64,000 nucleotides of DNA from Smittia aterrima (Eukaryota; Arthropoda; Insecta; Diptera; Chironomidae), in contig CP093831.1 of assembly GCA_033063855.1 (NCBI GenBank), forward strand, positions 22,072,001-22,136,000, given 5' to 3'. How positions within the stretch are numbered: the first letter of the stretch is position 1; the number at the start of each line of letters is the position of its first letter. This document shows positions 8,603 through 17,737 of this stretch, one piece after another. The position numbers were made by a program, and so were the translations under genes. The notes under the pieces are model-generated. The model saw only the letters and a program-made list of their open reading frames with translations, was not told where the DNA came from and did no database searches.

Positions 8603-10568
8603 ATGAAAATTTCTCTTTTAATTGTGTTGGTCGTGAGAGTGTTGTGCGATGGATTTTTGTTAAGTGAAAATCCTTTAAAGCAAACCTGGTCGAAAGCATT
8701 TGAGAACGTGACTCGTCACTTGTTCCAACTGGAAACGAGGATGTTTATCAAAAACTATGGCGTAGACTCGGACACGATTAATTCATTGGTACTAAAGAAT
8801 TTACACGAGAACGCAATGCCATTTCAACTGAGGAACTTGCAACTGGACCAAGACAAAGTCTTTCTCGACTCCTCAGCTCTCATAACCTTTAAAAATTTCG
8901 ATTTCGTCAAAAATTTCAATCAGAAATTGATTCTGACCAACGAATACTTCAAACCGCTACAACTTTTCGTGTTTTGCCAAAACGTTACCATCAAAGAAAT
9001 TGAATGTCTCAAAGCCGATGTCGCAGAAAGAGCTAAGAACAACAAAATAACAGAGATAATATTTTCAATAGGAGACAAGAAAGAAGCTGAATTTAATTCT
9101 TATCTCCTGGACATCATACAATACGAATACTTTCTCGTTGAAGAAGAAAATTACATCAAACTTCTAACATTCCTTTGGTTTTCTCCTGTAAAATGTGGAG
9201 AGCTGACGTTGATTGAAGTCAACAAATTCGACAAAATCACAAAAAAGTGGAATAATGACAAATTCTCGATGAAAAAGATGAAAAATCTTTATGGATGCAC
9301 GATCGTTTATGAGAAAGAACCAATAGAACCGTTTACGACGTCAATGTTGGATTTTGCTGTTGAATTTATATTTAATGAAAACTTTAACGCTAATTTAATT
9401 ACAAGATCTGGGGAAATGCAATTTGATTTGATACAATCAAAAGGATATTTGACTGCTGTTAACAATGACAGATATCGGAACAACGATTCGTAAGTAATTC
9501 TTGAAAAGTGATTTCTGCATTCATCAATTTTAATTTTGTTCTAATTAGGTTCGATCTCAACTTCATTACTTACCCTTCTGATTATACAACTGTGCGAGTG
9601 TGGACGCTTGATGAACCTGAATTTTATTCTGAATACGAGAAACTGGTGATGCCTTTTGACAACTTCACTTGGACATTGATTGCAATTTTTTTCATTGCTG
9701 CATTCACGACAATTCTGGTTTTGTATTGCTGCGTTGAAAGATCAACAAGAAACTTCGTCATTGACTCAAACGTCACAACGCCATCACTGAACGTAATTCG
9801 TATTTTCTTTGGACACTCGCAAGACATTGTGCCTCGAAGAAATTTCGCCAGATTCCTCATGATGATGTTCATTCTTTATTGCTTGATCATTCGAACAGCG
9901 TGGCAAGGAAAGATGTACGAGTTCATGCAGAAGGATATCGAAAAGCCAGGAGTTGACACGATTGATGAGATGATAGAGTTAGGCTACTTTTTTTGGATGC
10001 AAAGTAATTTCAAAGAGAAGTTTCCGTATTCGGAAATTTCGAAAAGGTGAGAAGATTAATATTTACCAGAAATTTTATTGAGTCTTTTTTTAATAGAGGG
10101 ACAGTAAATTCAGTAAATGAAAGATCTTTCAACAGGAACACGTTCAAAATAGCTACTCAAATAAATTCGAATCTTTTCAACATTGGCATTCCACTGAAAG
10201 ATCAAAAAGACACTTTTTATAAACTGAAGAAGGAAGAGGTCGCTGCCAATATATGTGGACTAAAATTTCCACGTCATCATCCTTTCTTTGAGATTATTGA
10301 TCAAATACTTCAACAATGTTTCACATACAAATTCACTGATTTCTTTTTCTCTGTCAGTACGCAATGGCCAAACGCAAATCTAAAACGCTTTAGAACAATC
10401 CACGAACCAAAAGTTTTAACTATGAAGATGCTTGAACCTGGATTTGTCATTTGGACTTTAAGTTTGCTGCTGGCAGTCGCTGCATTCATATTCGAATGGT
10501 TGATAACGTTGAAGGATTACATCATCACGAAATACATTTTGGAAGCTTTTTATAAAACGAGACATTAG
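8603..10568 (+). CDS. divergent ionotropic receptor (IR), copy 2
   Basis: Exons 8603-9489, 9549-10046 and 10097-10568, introns 59 and 50 bp at the same phase-2 positions as copy 1, give 618 residues. It carries a signal peptide, an N-terminal ligand-binding region, M1 (FTWTLIAIFFIAAF), the PRRNFARF pore lead-in, M2, and M3 (FVIWTLSLLLAVAAF). Compared with copy 1 it is shorter in the variable part of exon 1 and in exon 3. The frame stops at TRH, where copy 1 has a CAG codon and continues for 28 residues. Past this TAG the copy-2 frame stays open for 26 more codons that still align (NSQFKQL...), so the stop is a recent nonsense change that trims only the cytoplasmic tail. The channel domain is complete, so it is kept as a coding gene. 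Confidence 0.82.
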
Positions 10569-10839
10569 AATTCGCAATTCAAACAGTTGAAGGCAATTAG
10601 CGGGTCTGCAGAACAAGTCATGATTGTTGTAAATATCGAGAATAAGTAAAAATTTTATCTATCATTGCGATAATAATTTTCAAAGAAAAGAAGCTGGGTT
10701 ATTTTTTCTGCACTAAAATTCTCAGTGTTTTCAAAATTTTATTCAATTATCAAAGAAAATAAATGATTTCAACAATTTTTTTAAATAAAAATACGATTAC
10801 TTTCAGCATGTTTTCAATACTTTGTAACTTTTGATTAAA
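10569..10839. other. convergent gap between receptor 2 and a zinc-finger gene
   Basis: 3' flanks of two convergent genes. It contains the former coding tail of receptor 2 (10569-10649) and an AATAAA-type hexamer near 10760. Confidence 0.5.
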
Positions 10840-11829
10840 CTAAAACTGTTGCAAGTCGGAAACTTCGTCTGTCTTGTGACAATCTTGTGACGATTCATAT
10901 TGATAAGGATTGATAAGAATTTTGAATTTAACAATCTGATGACAATTTTCATTTTTTAGGATGAGATCTTCATCTTTCTTGCAGGTATAAGATTTCTCAT
11001 AATCGTCCTTTTCAAATTTTATTGTGGTCGAATGCTGCTTGATGTGTCTCCTAAAGCGGTTTCCAGCTAGCAATTGCTGACAAATTGGGCAAGGAACTTT
11101 GGTATGCCTTTGCATGTGATTTTGTAGAAGTCTCTTAGTTTTCGAAGTTTTGCCACAGAAATCGCAATGGAATTTACATTTTCTGTGAAATACTCTTTCA
11201 TGTCTTCTCAATCCAAATTTAGTAGCAAAAGAACGAATGCAAGATTTACACTTAAATTTTGTTTCAGGTTTCGTTGCAAAAACTCCGTGGCGATGTTGCT
11301 GTTGATGATTTTTCAAATGATCCTTTTGTGCGAAGCTTTTGTCGCAAGTTTCACATGAAAATTTCTTTTCGTGAGTCAGATAATGTTGTTTCAGACGATG
11401 TTTGTTCAAAGTTTGGTGGTCGCATTTGTTGCAGTGCCAAATCGAGTCCTTGCAATGATCTTGGTTATGATGATTCGTCTTGCAGTTGTTGCACTCAAAT
11501 TTAAGATCGCAGAATCCACATTTGTTAATTTTTTCACATTTGCTCATGAAGCAACAAACTTCGCACTTTTGAAGAGCTTCACAAAATTTATAATGTGGTT
11601 TCAAAACCTGCGAATGCTTAGTTGCGAAGTCACACTTATTGCAAACGAAATAAGTTTCAAAGAACTTTGATGGACTTTTATATTTTCTGTCAAACTTCCT
11701 CAAAATTATTTTCACTTCCTTTAATTCTTCGACTTCTGGTTCAGGATCATTTGGCATGATCAAAATAAAATGTCTTTCTGGTTCATGTTTGATATTGTCG
11801 ACGATTTCTTGCTGATAATTATTCTCCAT
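10840..11829 (-). CDS. C2H2 zinc-finger protein, C-terminally truncated (copy 2)
   Basis: Start taken at 11829 (MENNYQQ, context CGCCATGG), where the other copies also begin. An in-frame ATG at 11907 would add 26 residues that resemble translated leader. The 329-residue product has the family N-terminus with one IKHEP motif, the FILIMPNDPEPE block, the first C2HC finger (FVCNKCDFATKHS), the Cys-rich middle segment and about five C2H2 fingers, ending at PCPICQQLLAGNRFRRHIKQH. The next finger has lost its zinc ligands (EKDDYEKSYTCKK), and an unrelated tail reaches the stop at 10840. About four terminal fingers present in its closest paralogue (56312-57613) are gone. If expressed it would be a nuclear DNA-binding protein with a reduced finger array. 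Confidence 0.8.
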   Translation of the reverse strand: MENNYQQEIVDNIKHEPERHFILIMPNDPEPEVEELKEVKIILRKFDRKYKSPSKFFETYFVCNKCDFATKHSQVLKPHYKFCEALQKCEVCCFMSKCEKINKCGFCDLKFECNNCKTNHHNQDHCKDSIWHCNKCDHQTLNKHRLKQHYLTHEKKFSCETCDKSFAQKDHLKNHQQQHRHGVFATKPETKFKCKSCIRSFATKFGLRRHERVFHRKCKFHCDFCGKTSKTKRLLQNHMQRHTKVPCPICQQLLAGNRFRRHIKQHSTTIKFEKDDYEKSYTCKKDEDLILKNENCHQIVKFKILINPYQYESSQDCHKTDEVSDLQQF

Positions 11830-11907
11830 GGCGAAAATAAATATTTTCTGAACTGAAGTGAACTGGTCGAAAGCTGAACTAAAAATGATTCTCAAATACA
11901 GTTTCAT

Positions 11908-12303
11908 CCTTTTCTAAACCACATTTAATCTCTTTTCACAAAAGATTCAAATATTTAAAATAAATTTATCATATATTTTACCTGAGGGTTCTGTTGTCTT
12001 ATTTGAAAATTTAAAAATCTGAGTCGCCGAGAAAAACAAACAAAATGAATTTTCTTGATCTTCCTCTTGGACTTGAAATTTCTTGTGTTCCTTGGTTTGT
12101 TGACTTAAACGAAGAAACAATATCAAATGTAAACTGTTTCCGACTCGCCCTTCTACTCATAAACTGAAAATAAACTTGAAACTCAACTTCGTTGTTTTAA
12201 GTGCCAAGATCGAGAGAGCGATGCCAAGGCCCTCATCGATTGTTTACTTTATTTCATATTCAAAACATCATGTTGACTCGATATAGAACAAAATGAAGTC
12301 TTG
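11908..12303. other. intergenic DNA between zinc-finger copies 2 and 3
   Basis: Reverse-complement homologous to the gap between the genes at 55701 and 56312. It carries TTACCTG (11978-11984, CAGGTAA on the gene strand) in the same relative place as CAGGTAA at 56176-56182. Confidence 0.6.
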
Positions 12304-12520
12304 TAGGGTGATTTACGTTGGGACAGACACGTACCCTCCGACAGACACTCACTATTGTGAGCTTCCCTGACCACGGAGAAAAATTTCATTGCAAGTTTCC
12401 GAAAGCTAAATAATTAAAGCGATCAGAAAAATGAAAATTAAAAAATTAGCTGGTCAGGGAAGCTCACAATAGTGAGTGTCTGTCGGAGGGTACGTGTCTG
12501 TCCCAACGTAAATCACCCTA
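12304..12520. mobile_element. foldback MITE with 69 bp perfect inverted repeats
   Basis: Left arm 12304-12372 and right arm 12452-12520 are perfect reverse complements over 69 bases, around a 79 bp AT-rich core. The ends read TAGGGTGATTTACG and CGTAAATCACCCTA. The outer TA on both sides fits a TA target duplication as made by Tc1/mariner-type transposases. There is no coding capacity. The inverted sister locus at 55.7-56.2 kb lacks the element, so it inserted after the zinc-finger duplication. Arms without any mismatch suggest recent activity or conversion between arms. Confidence 0.85.
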
Positions 12521-12821
12521 ACTCAAATGAACTTACTAAAATCCTAATAAAGATTAAAATAATTATTATATTATTAAAAAATAATTTTTGCAGTGATCTT
12601 AATTGAGCTTTTGCAGATTTAACCATCAACCAATACAATCTCCTGTCATGTAATTTAAAACGGCGACTCTAACATTCAGAAAAGAACGACAATATTTCTG
12701 AGTCAAGTGAATTGAATAATCTTCAGTAGAGAAAATTTGATTTAGATTGAAATTATAAATTTATTTTTATTGACTTTAAAGTTTAAACATAACTTATCGT
12801 CACTTATGAACATTTATTTTA
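12521..12821. other. 3' flank of zinc-finger copy 3
   Basis: Non-coding. It aligns, inverted, with the 3' flank of the gene at 54391-55701 over most of its length (ACGGCGAC, TTTGATTTAGATTG and neighbouring blocks). Confidence 0.55.
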
Positions 12822-14132
12822 TCAAAAGCTTATTTTAGTTCCATGCGATTTCCTTTTCAAATGATCTTTCATACCTCGCAGTTTTGTCGTATGATGATTA
12901 CACTTTGAGCAATTGTAGTTTTTGGGTCCGATGTGAACCTCCTTGTGATCGTTCAGTTCTTTAATATTTTCAAACTTTTGACGACAATCCTTAATATTAC
13001 AAAGCAAAGACTTTTGTGTTCTTGAATGCATTTTCATGTGTTGCTTCAAATTATCTTTACTCGTTGACTTTCTGCAAATTGGGCATGAAATCTTTAAATG
13101 ATTCCTCATGTGCACTCTCAGTAAAAGTTTGTTCTTAAATATTTTAGCACACAAATCGCACTGAACTTGACCAATCTCATGATATGCATTCATATGTTTG
13201 TATAAACTTTTCTTATTTGAACAAACTTTCTCACAATCTTCACATTCGAATTTTGCTGATGACGAATGCCGATCAACGTGTTCCCTGAGACGATGTGGAG
13301 CTAACAAGTGCTGACAAATTTGGCAAGGAATTTTGAGATGAAAGTTCATGTGTTGTTGTAGAAGTCTCTTATTTTTAGATATTTTGCCACAAATATCGCA
13401 ATGAAACTTGATTTGACTGTGAACAACTCTCTCGTGATGATATAATCGGCTTTTAGTTGCATACGAACGATCGCAAGTGCTGCATTCAAATTTTGTTCCA
13501 GGTTCCGTGGCGAAGACTCCGTGACGATGGTTCAGTTGATGGTTTTTCAGTTGATTATTGAAAGCGAAGATCTGATTGCAAGTTTCACATGAAAACTTCT
13601 TTACGTGAATCTGACAATGATTTTTCAGACTTTCCTTGTTTAAAGTTTTGAAATCGCATCTGCTACAATGCCAATTTGAGTCCTTGAGGTGATCTTGATC
13701 ATGATGAATCGCTTTGCAGTTGTCACAATCAAACTTAAGTTCGCACAAGCGACATTCGATGATAATTTCTGATTTGCGTTTCATACCACATTCATTGCAC
13801 TTTTGAACAATTTTGCAAATTTTTAAATGTTTCTTCAAATGATTTAATTGCTTGAATATGTTGTCACAATAATCACAAACGAAATTAGATTCAAAAAACT
13901 TGGCAGGATTTTTCTTCCATTTTCGGTCAAATTTCTTTAAAATTATTTTCACTTCCTTAATTTCTTGGACTTCTGGTTCAGGATCATCTGGCATTATAAA
14001 CACGAAATGTCTTTCTGGTTCATGTTTGATGTTCCCAACGATTAAATCTTCACATTTGAACTGGTCGGTAACTTCAATCTCTGGTTCTCGTTTAATTTTG
14101 TCGACGATTTCTTGCTGATTACAAATTTCCAT
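12822..14132 (-). CDS. C2H2 zinc-finger protein, intact (copy 3)
   Basis: Single exon, 436 residues. The N-terminus has two SUMO-consensus-like motifs (IKREPE and IKHEPE) and an acidic VFIMPDDPEPE block. From about residue 87 come a C2HC finger (FVCDYCDNIF), a Cys/His-rich segment (CNECG, CRLCELKFDCDNC) and roughly ten C2H2 fingers to the C-terminus, for example KFHCDICGKISKNKRLLQQH and VQCDLCAKIFKNKLLLRVH. There is no ZAD, BTB or KRAB domain. Probably a sequence-specific nuclear DNA-binding protein; targets unknown. Its closest relative by position and flanking DNA is the plus-strand gene at 54391. Confidence 0.9.
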   Translation of the reverse strand: MEICNQQEIVDKIKREPEIEVTDQFKCEDLIVGNIKHEPERHFVFIMPDDPEPEVQEIKEVKIILKKFDRKWKKNPAKFFESNFVCDYCDNIFKQLNHLKKHLKICKIVQKCNECGMKRKSEIIIECRLCELKFDCDNCKAIHHDQDHLKDSNWHCSRCDFKTLNKESLKNHCQIHVKKFSCETCNQIFAFNNQLKNHQLNHRHGVFATEPGTKFECSTCDRSYATKSRLYHHERVVHSQIKFHCDICGKISKNKRLLQQHMNFHLKIPCQICQHLLAPHRLREHVDRHSSSAKFECEDCEKVCSNKKSLYKHMNAYHEIGQVQCDLCAKIFKNKLLLRVHMRNHLKISCPICRKSTSKDNLKQHMKMHSRTQKSLLCNIKDCRQKFENIKELNDHKEVHIGPKNYNCSKCNHHTTKLRGMKDHLKRKSHGTKISF

Positions 14133-14158
14133 TGCGAGCTCTGATGTTAACTAATCGG

Positions 14159-14217
14159 CTGTTGAAACAGAACTGAAATTATTTTTTATAACTTTTCTTC
14201 TTAAATACATTTTCTAC
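14159..14217 (-). promoter_or_regulatory. probable 5' UTR intron of zinc-finger copy 3
   Basis: CAG|GTAGAAAA donor and TTTCAACAG|CC acceptor, 59 nt apart on the minus strand, matching the arrangement and length upstream of copy 1. A further CAGGTAA lies at 14265-14271. Confidence 0.45.
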
Positions 14218-15326
14218 CTGATTAAAAATATTTTTATCTTCTCGATTGTTCGAAAATATTTTTATTACCTGAGTTCAGCCATTTTCTTGTGTTGAAAGAA
14301 TAAAAGATTTGAGGCAAGACGCAAGAATCTTCAAATAATTTTATGTCTGTCATTTCAAAGCTCAGAAAAATAATTTATTTGTCATCTTAAGTTTGCTGAA
14401 ATCATTTTGTTCATCATTTGATTCGAAACTTCGAGAAGATTTGTCAAATTTATATTACGAATCATATTTCATTTTCGAGGAAATGTTTTCACGAAGCTGA
14501 TTACTTGCTCAAGTGAATGTTGCTCGACGAGACGTTTCATTTTCAAAATTATTTTTTCATCGAATTGAGCTTTGGGCGGTGATGAGAATGAAATGGAAAA
14601 TCTTCTTTGTTTTAAAGTTTCGTCTTGATGTGGCTTCAAGTTTGATAAATTTTATATCAACAAACTCAATCAACACAAAATCTATTTTATTAGGCTCAGC
14701 GTGCCTTGTAGGCTCACAGATTACAACCTTTCCAAAAAGCTTCAGCAAACAAACAAACATCTAACCGAAGCGCAACTCTCCGTGGAACGAGTTGATGCAG
14801 CTGATTTCAAAACGGAGTTGCTAAATATTTCATTCTGAGTAATTTATTCAGTAAACATTTAATGAATTTTCTCTCCTCGCAGGTATCATCGGTTTGAAAA
14901 ATAAACGAACGATGATGCTCACCTGCAAAAGTTTCTTATTTAAACAGATTCTAAAAAGTTGCGTCCGTTGTTGCGTTTGCCCCACATGCTTGTCGAATAA
15001 TCATATGAATGAGCAAACAATCCATGTAAAAGCAAACCCCAAATACAACAAAGCGAGGAAATAAATGATGAATCGGATGAATCAGAACTTTGGATTTTCT
15101 GTTTGTTTTCATTTACATTTTAGCTCTCTCGCTCTCGCTAAACGAACTTTACGTTCATAACAAGAACGTTTCATGTGAATTCATTACGTCGCTTTGAGTC
15201 TTCAATGCTTAAGGCAAAAACAAAAACAAAAATCGCTTTAAAAACATTGAGTACAAAAAGCTTTTGATTCAGTCGACGCTTGAATGTTAAAAAGTAAACA
15301 TCAAAAAGTGAGAGAAAAGTAATAAA
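14218..15326. other. no gene seen, upstream of the first inhibitor gene
   Basis: Divergent promoter space between zinc-finger copy 3 and the pacifastin precursor. Overlapping open frames at 14513-14764 on both strands look like chance. Confidence 0.45.
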
Positions 15327-17191
15327 ATGTATAAACTCAGCTTATGCTTCGTGCTGCTTTATGCGGCTTTGTTCGGTAATTAAACGCAAAACAGAGCATT
15401 TGCAAGCTCATTAGGATTTATGACTAACACAATGAGCTAAACCCGGCAGTTGAGGTGGCTAAATTTAGACGACATTAACCTTTTTCTTAACCCTCAAACG
15501 CAATAGCACGAATTTGAATTTACATACAAAAAAAAATGTGTTCGCCGATAAGAAGTCGTCTGACTCTTTGTTCACTCAGATTTTACATTTTCTTCTCTGT
15601 TTGTTTTGATCAAGGTCTATGCAAAACAGATGACTTTAGTTGCACACCCAAAGAGACTTTCCAAAAGGATTGCAATACTTGCATTTGCAGTGACGATGGT
15701 AAAACTGCCGCTTGTACTCAAATGGGTTGCCCGGCAGCTTCGACAGAGGAGACCGCCACAGAAAGTACAACAACGGAAGGAGTACTCGAACAAATTGAGA
15801 GCAACAATCATGTTTGTACTCCAAATGATGTCAAAATGGAGGTAAAATAGATTCGGTCAACAAAATACTTCAAATTCTAATTAATTCGATGGCTTTGAAG
15901 GATTGTAATCGATGTCGATGCGCTGCGAATGGTATTGGATGGTTTTGTACTCGACGAGCATGTCCCAAACATATTCAGAGAAGAGCCGTTCAACGAGATT
16001 TGACAAACTGCAAATTCGGAGATAAATGGAACGATGGATGCAACGATTGTGCTTGCACGGGTAACCCGAATCATTTTGATGAGTTTTCATTATTTTTCAT
16101 GAAATGGCTTCTATACAGAAAGTGGATTTGCTGTTTGCACACGAAAACTTTGTTTCCCTCCTGTTGACAAGCTGGTGTCGAAACGAGAAGTGGTGGAGCC
16201 AAACAAATGCACTCCAGGAACAAATTGGAGGGATGAGTGCAACAACTGCTTTTGTACTGAGAGTGGTGAGTGAGTGATGGTTGGTAAATATTTAAGTTAA
16301 ATTGATTTTTGTAATTTAGGAATCGAGTTCTGCACGTTAATGAGATGCATCGGCTCAAATAGACCGAAACGTTCTAACCAATGCGAAGCTGGTTCATCGT
16401 GGAACGATGGTTGCAATAATTGTTTCTGCACTGAGACTGGTGAGAACCATTTCCCGCCAAAACATGATCGAGTTAGCGTTACTGAGGGAAAGAAATAAAT
16501 TGAGACAATTCTTGTGTTTTTTAGGCGTTGCTGTCTGCACTAAAAAGCAATGCATAAAATTAGAAGAACTGAGATCCAAACGTGAAATTCCAGAGAATAA
16601 TGAATGCACTCCTGGAGCAACATGGAATGACGGATGCAATAACTGTCATTGCACAGATACTGGTGAGAAATTTCCTTCTAAAATTTGAACGAGAAAATAA
16701 CTTTTTGTGTCTCTAGGCTTCGCGGTTTGCACTAAAATGCAATGCATAAAAATTGAGGAATTGAGGACCAAACGTGATATTTCAAATGAATGCACGCCTG
16801 GCTCTTCATGGTTCGATGGATGCAATAATTGTCATTGTACTGATGATGGTGAGAGACTTTAAGTTCCATTGCTGACTTTACTTTAAAATTTCTCTTTAGG
16901 CACAAAGTTCTGCACTAAGAAAAAATGCGTGACCATTCCTAGTTTTCCACGAACCAAGCGTTCAGTCGACAACAAACCATGCACACCAGGAACACGTTGG
17001 AGATCCGACTGCAACTCGTGCTTCTGCTCGGAGACTGGTTAGACATTTCAACACAAAAACTTTTATGATCACTCTCAAAATAAAATTGTTTAACAGGAGT
17101 CGCAGCTTGTACACTCAAGGGTTGTCTTAAAAAAGGTTTCCATCCCTTCTTTCCGACAACGCAGCAACCGATAATCACTGAAATTGAATGA
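15327..17191 (+). CDS. pacifastin-type protease inhibitor precursor, eight domains
   Basis: Nine exons: 15327-15375, 15615-15841, 15901-16060, 16119-16265, 16320-16439, 16525-16662, 16717-16848, 16900-17037 and 17097-17191, 401 residues. Residues 1-17 are a signal peptide. Eight pacifastin light-chain domains follow, each C-x(9-10)-CNxCxC...C-T-x-x-x-C with three disulfides; these inhibit secreted serine proteases. By analogy with locust PMP-C and PMP-D2, the P1 residue follows CT. In order it is Gln, Arg, Arg, Leu, Lys, Lys, Lys, Leu, so both trypsin-like and chymotrypsin-like targets are covered. KR sites in the linkers (SKREVV, PKRSNQ, SKREIP, TKRDIS, TKRSVD) suggest release of single inhibitors. 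From domain 3 on, every domain is cut by a phase-1 intron at the same place after the CxC, the signature of exon-unit duplication. Polyadenylation hexamer at 17325-17330. Confidence 0.88.
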
Positions 17192-17737
17192 ACATGTCCC
17201 AAATGCTCAAAAGGAAAAACAAACTTCTGATGGATCACAATGATAGATTGCTTAATAATTACGCCTTCGAGAGGATGTAGATTATGCCTACAATTAAAAT
17301 AGTTTAATCCGCTGAAAATGTATCAATAAAGTTTGTCGATGCGAGAGAAATCTGAATAATTCTTGTTTTGCAATTCTTAAAAGTTATAAATCTATTTCAT
17401 GATTCATGGCTGTGAGCGATCTCATCAACAATAAATATTTTTCTGCTTTCGAACTTGAATATTTCTTAGAAATAAATTTCCGGTTTTCTTCATTCTCAGA
17501 GATTTTGTCGACGTCAGTGGGCTTGCGTTATTTCCTCTCCGTCAAGCGCCTCTCTGTTGTTTACATGTCTCACTTAAAATGTTTGCTCGTTTCGCGAGAG
17601 CTTTTAAATGAACCGCAAACGACAACTGCCACTCAGTCTTTCGACGAATTTCAAGCTGTCAAAGCGATTTAGAATTCCTGTCAATTAGGAAGTGACTCTC
17701 AAAAGTTCAACCAAGATTATCAGCAAACAACTACACA
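17192..17737. promoter_or_regulatory. gap between the two inhibitor genes
   Basis: Holds the 3' UTR and AATAAA (17325-17330) of the first precursor and the presumed promoter of the second. A TCAGTC initiator-like stretch lies near 17632. No coding exon was recognised; the 17406-17672 open frame is probably chance. Confidence 0.5.
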
